From positions 248,001 to 312,000 of the forward strand of contig NZ_CP041360.1 of the NCBI RefSeq assembly GCF_006965485.1: DNA of 64,000 nucleotides, in the 5' to 3' direction. The notes below the pieces were generated by a model. That model ran no database searches. It saw nothing but the letters and a program-made list of their open reading frames with translations, and was not told where the DNA came from. Shown here one piece after another: positions 63,068-64,000 of the stretch; positions within the stretch are counted from its first letter, which is position 1; each line of letters begins with the position of its first letter. A program made the translations under genes and the position numbers. The stretch is from Spirosoma sp. KCTC 42546 (GTDB lineage: Bacteria; Bacteroidota; Bacteroidia; Cytophagales; Spirosomataceae).

Positions 63068-63601
63068 ATGTCAGACGTACATGGTAGCGGTAAATTCTTA
63101 GTCGGCATTTTTGATGATGACGATGTAGTATTAGCGGCCGTTAAAGAGGTTAAAAATGCAGGAGTGCGGATTCACGAAGTCTACACGCCATTCCCGATTC
63201 ACGGATTAGATGTTGCGCTTGGTCACCCACGTAGTCGTCTGGGTATTGCTGCTTTTATGTTTGGCCTGTCCGGGACGCTCACAGCCCTTGCCTTGACATT
63301 TTACACAGAAGGCTTTGACTGGCCAATGATTGTTGGGGGTAAAGATTCTTACTCACCAGTCATATACGTACCGGTTATTTTTGAGTTAACCGTTCTCTTT
63401 TGTGCCTTAGGCATGGTTGGTACATTCATCGTATCAAATGGTATGGGACCCACGGTAAAACCGTTAATGTACGATCTGAGAACGACCGATAATAAATTTG
63501 CAATGGCTATCGACCTAAGCAAGAATAATATTGGTGAGGGTGATATTGAGCAGATTCTGAAGAAATCAGGCGCTGCTGAAGTAAATGTTAAGCAGTTCTA
63601 A
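63068..63601 (+). CDS. actD: Alternative Complex III subunit ActD (DUF3341)
   Basis: A 177-residue protein of the DUF3341/ActD family, recognised by FLVGIFDDDDVVLAAVKEVK and VYTPFPIHGLDVALGHPRSR at the N terminus. Two membrane segments lie near 57-78 and 98-122. It starts with ATG at 63068 and its TAA overlaps the actE ATG by one base, so translation is probably coupled. Confidence 0.95.
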   Translation: MSDVHGSGKFLVGIFDDDDVVLAAVKEVKNAGVRIHEVYTPFPIHGLDVALGHPRSRLGIAAFMFGLSGTLTALALTFYTEGFDWPMIVGGKDSYSPVIYVPVIFELTVLFCALGMVGTFIVSNGMGPTVKPLMYDLRTTDNKFAMAIDLSKNNIGEGDIEQILKKSGAAEVNVKQF

Positions 63602-64000
63602 TGTTCAGGATGGGAATGATTACTAAACATACGAGCGTAACAGCACTGGCTATTGCTGGACTCCTATTTGTGGGAACATCCTGCAAAAAGGGACATGATA
63701 ACACAGGCGTTGAGTACGCCCCGCAGATGTATGATGCTGTAGGTTATGAACCCTATCGTCAGATCAAGGCAAACACCATAAATCCTCAGGGATTAAATAT
63801 GCGCCTTCCTGCACGTGGTACAGTAGCCCGGCCTAATTATCATACTACATTTGGTGAAGGCAGTGATGCTAAAACCGATTTAATGATGTACAACATTCCG
63901 GCTGATAGTATCGGAATAGCAGAACGAGTATTGATAAATCCGATTCCGGAGACTGAAAAAACGCTCGCAGAGGGTAAAATCATATATACCCGTTATTGCA
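63601..64000 (+). CDS. actE: Alternative Complex III cytochrome c subunit, partial
   Basis: The first 133 codons of a lipoprotein-like cytochrome c, cut by the window end. An N-terminal signal (LAIAGLLFVGTSCKKG) has lipobox GTSC. The YEPYRQIKANTINPQGLNMR and LPARGTVAR segments match ActE. The last bases begin a haem motif (YTRYC). Alternative starts at 63610 and 63616 exist within 15 bases. The act operon therefore runs beyond the window. Confidence 0.9.
   Translation, partial: MFRMGMITKHTSVTALAIAGLLFVGTSCKKGHDNTGVEYAPQMYDAVGYEPYRQIKANTINPQGLNMRLPARGTVARPNYHTTFGEGSDAKTDLMMYNIPADSIGIAERVLINPIPETEKTLAEGKIIYTRYC

Overview
The window looks like core chromosome of a Bacteroidota bacterium of the Cytophagales, most likely Spirosoma or a close relative. 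This is inferred from content, not from a database match. The evidence is: TAnnTTTG-type -7 promoter boxes with short leaders and no Shine-Dalgarno pattern; LytS-type histidine kinases, one with a two-component propeller sensor; Alternative Complex III genes (actABCDE); a long-form IspH; a DUF4295 protein next to rpmG and ftsY; BshC (bacillithiol); and many Tat- or lipoprotein-exported enzymes. No prophage, insertion sequence, CRISPR array or large foreign island is visible.

Layout. 1-5.5 kb: end of an unrecognised gene, two LytS-family sensor kinases in tandem, a DJ-1/PfpI protein and a small basic protein. 5.8-11 kb: tRNA-Gln, fabD, and the divergent sdhCAB succinate dehydrogenase operon. 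11-19 kb: a TPR protein, hpt, a lone nuoD, rpmG-DUF4295-ftsY, a toxin-antitoxin remnant with a frameshifted RelE-like toxin, two small membrane or exported proteins, and rimO. 19-27 kb: bshC, 5-formyl-THF cyclo-ligase, an exported unknown, asd, an ABC ATPase-permease pair, and a membrane LuxR/TPR regulator. 27-41 kb: an interrupted small gene, an exported creatininase-like protein with a Tat-type PLP lyase, a GH78 rhamnosidase divergent from an NrtR/Nudix-like regulator with a palindrome between them, a Dabb protein, a Tat-type TIM-barrel isomerase, a large membrane-anchored cytochrome c/propeller protein, and an Lrp regulator. 41-54.5 kb: DUF2256, a DigH-like GHL10 lipoprotein, ispH, a flavin reductase-like protein, a DoxX-like membrane protein, a GH3-type protein, GDPD, penicillin acylase, OmpH/Skp, smpB and an HNH nuclease. 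54.5-64 kb: rpsA, tRNA-Cys and actABCD plus the start of actE.

Functional themes. Respiration dominates: SdhCAB feeds electrons to menaquinone and Alternative Complex III oxidises menaquinol, with NuoD a Complex I subunit apart from its operon. A second theme is exported carbohydrate and small-molecule catabolism (27-43 kb). A third is translation and targeting (rpmG, ftsY, rimO, smpB, rpsA, two tRNAs).

The most unusual feature is a set of intergenic palindromes with long, often perfect arms (up to 31-32 bp). Their sequences are mostly unrelated, but several share one architecture: the arms are built from short near-tandem units and sit directly after stop codons, both inside operons (sdh, act, rpmG) and between convergent genes. 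I saw no clearly novel multi-gene system.
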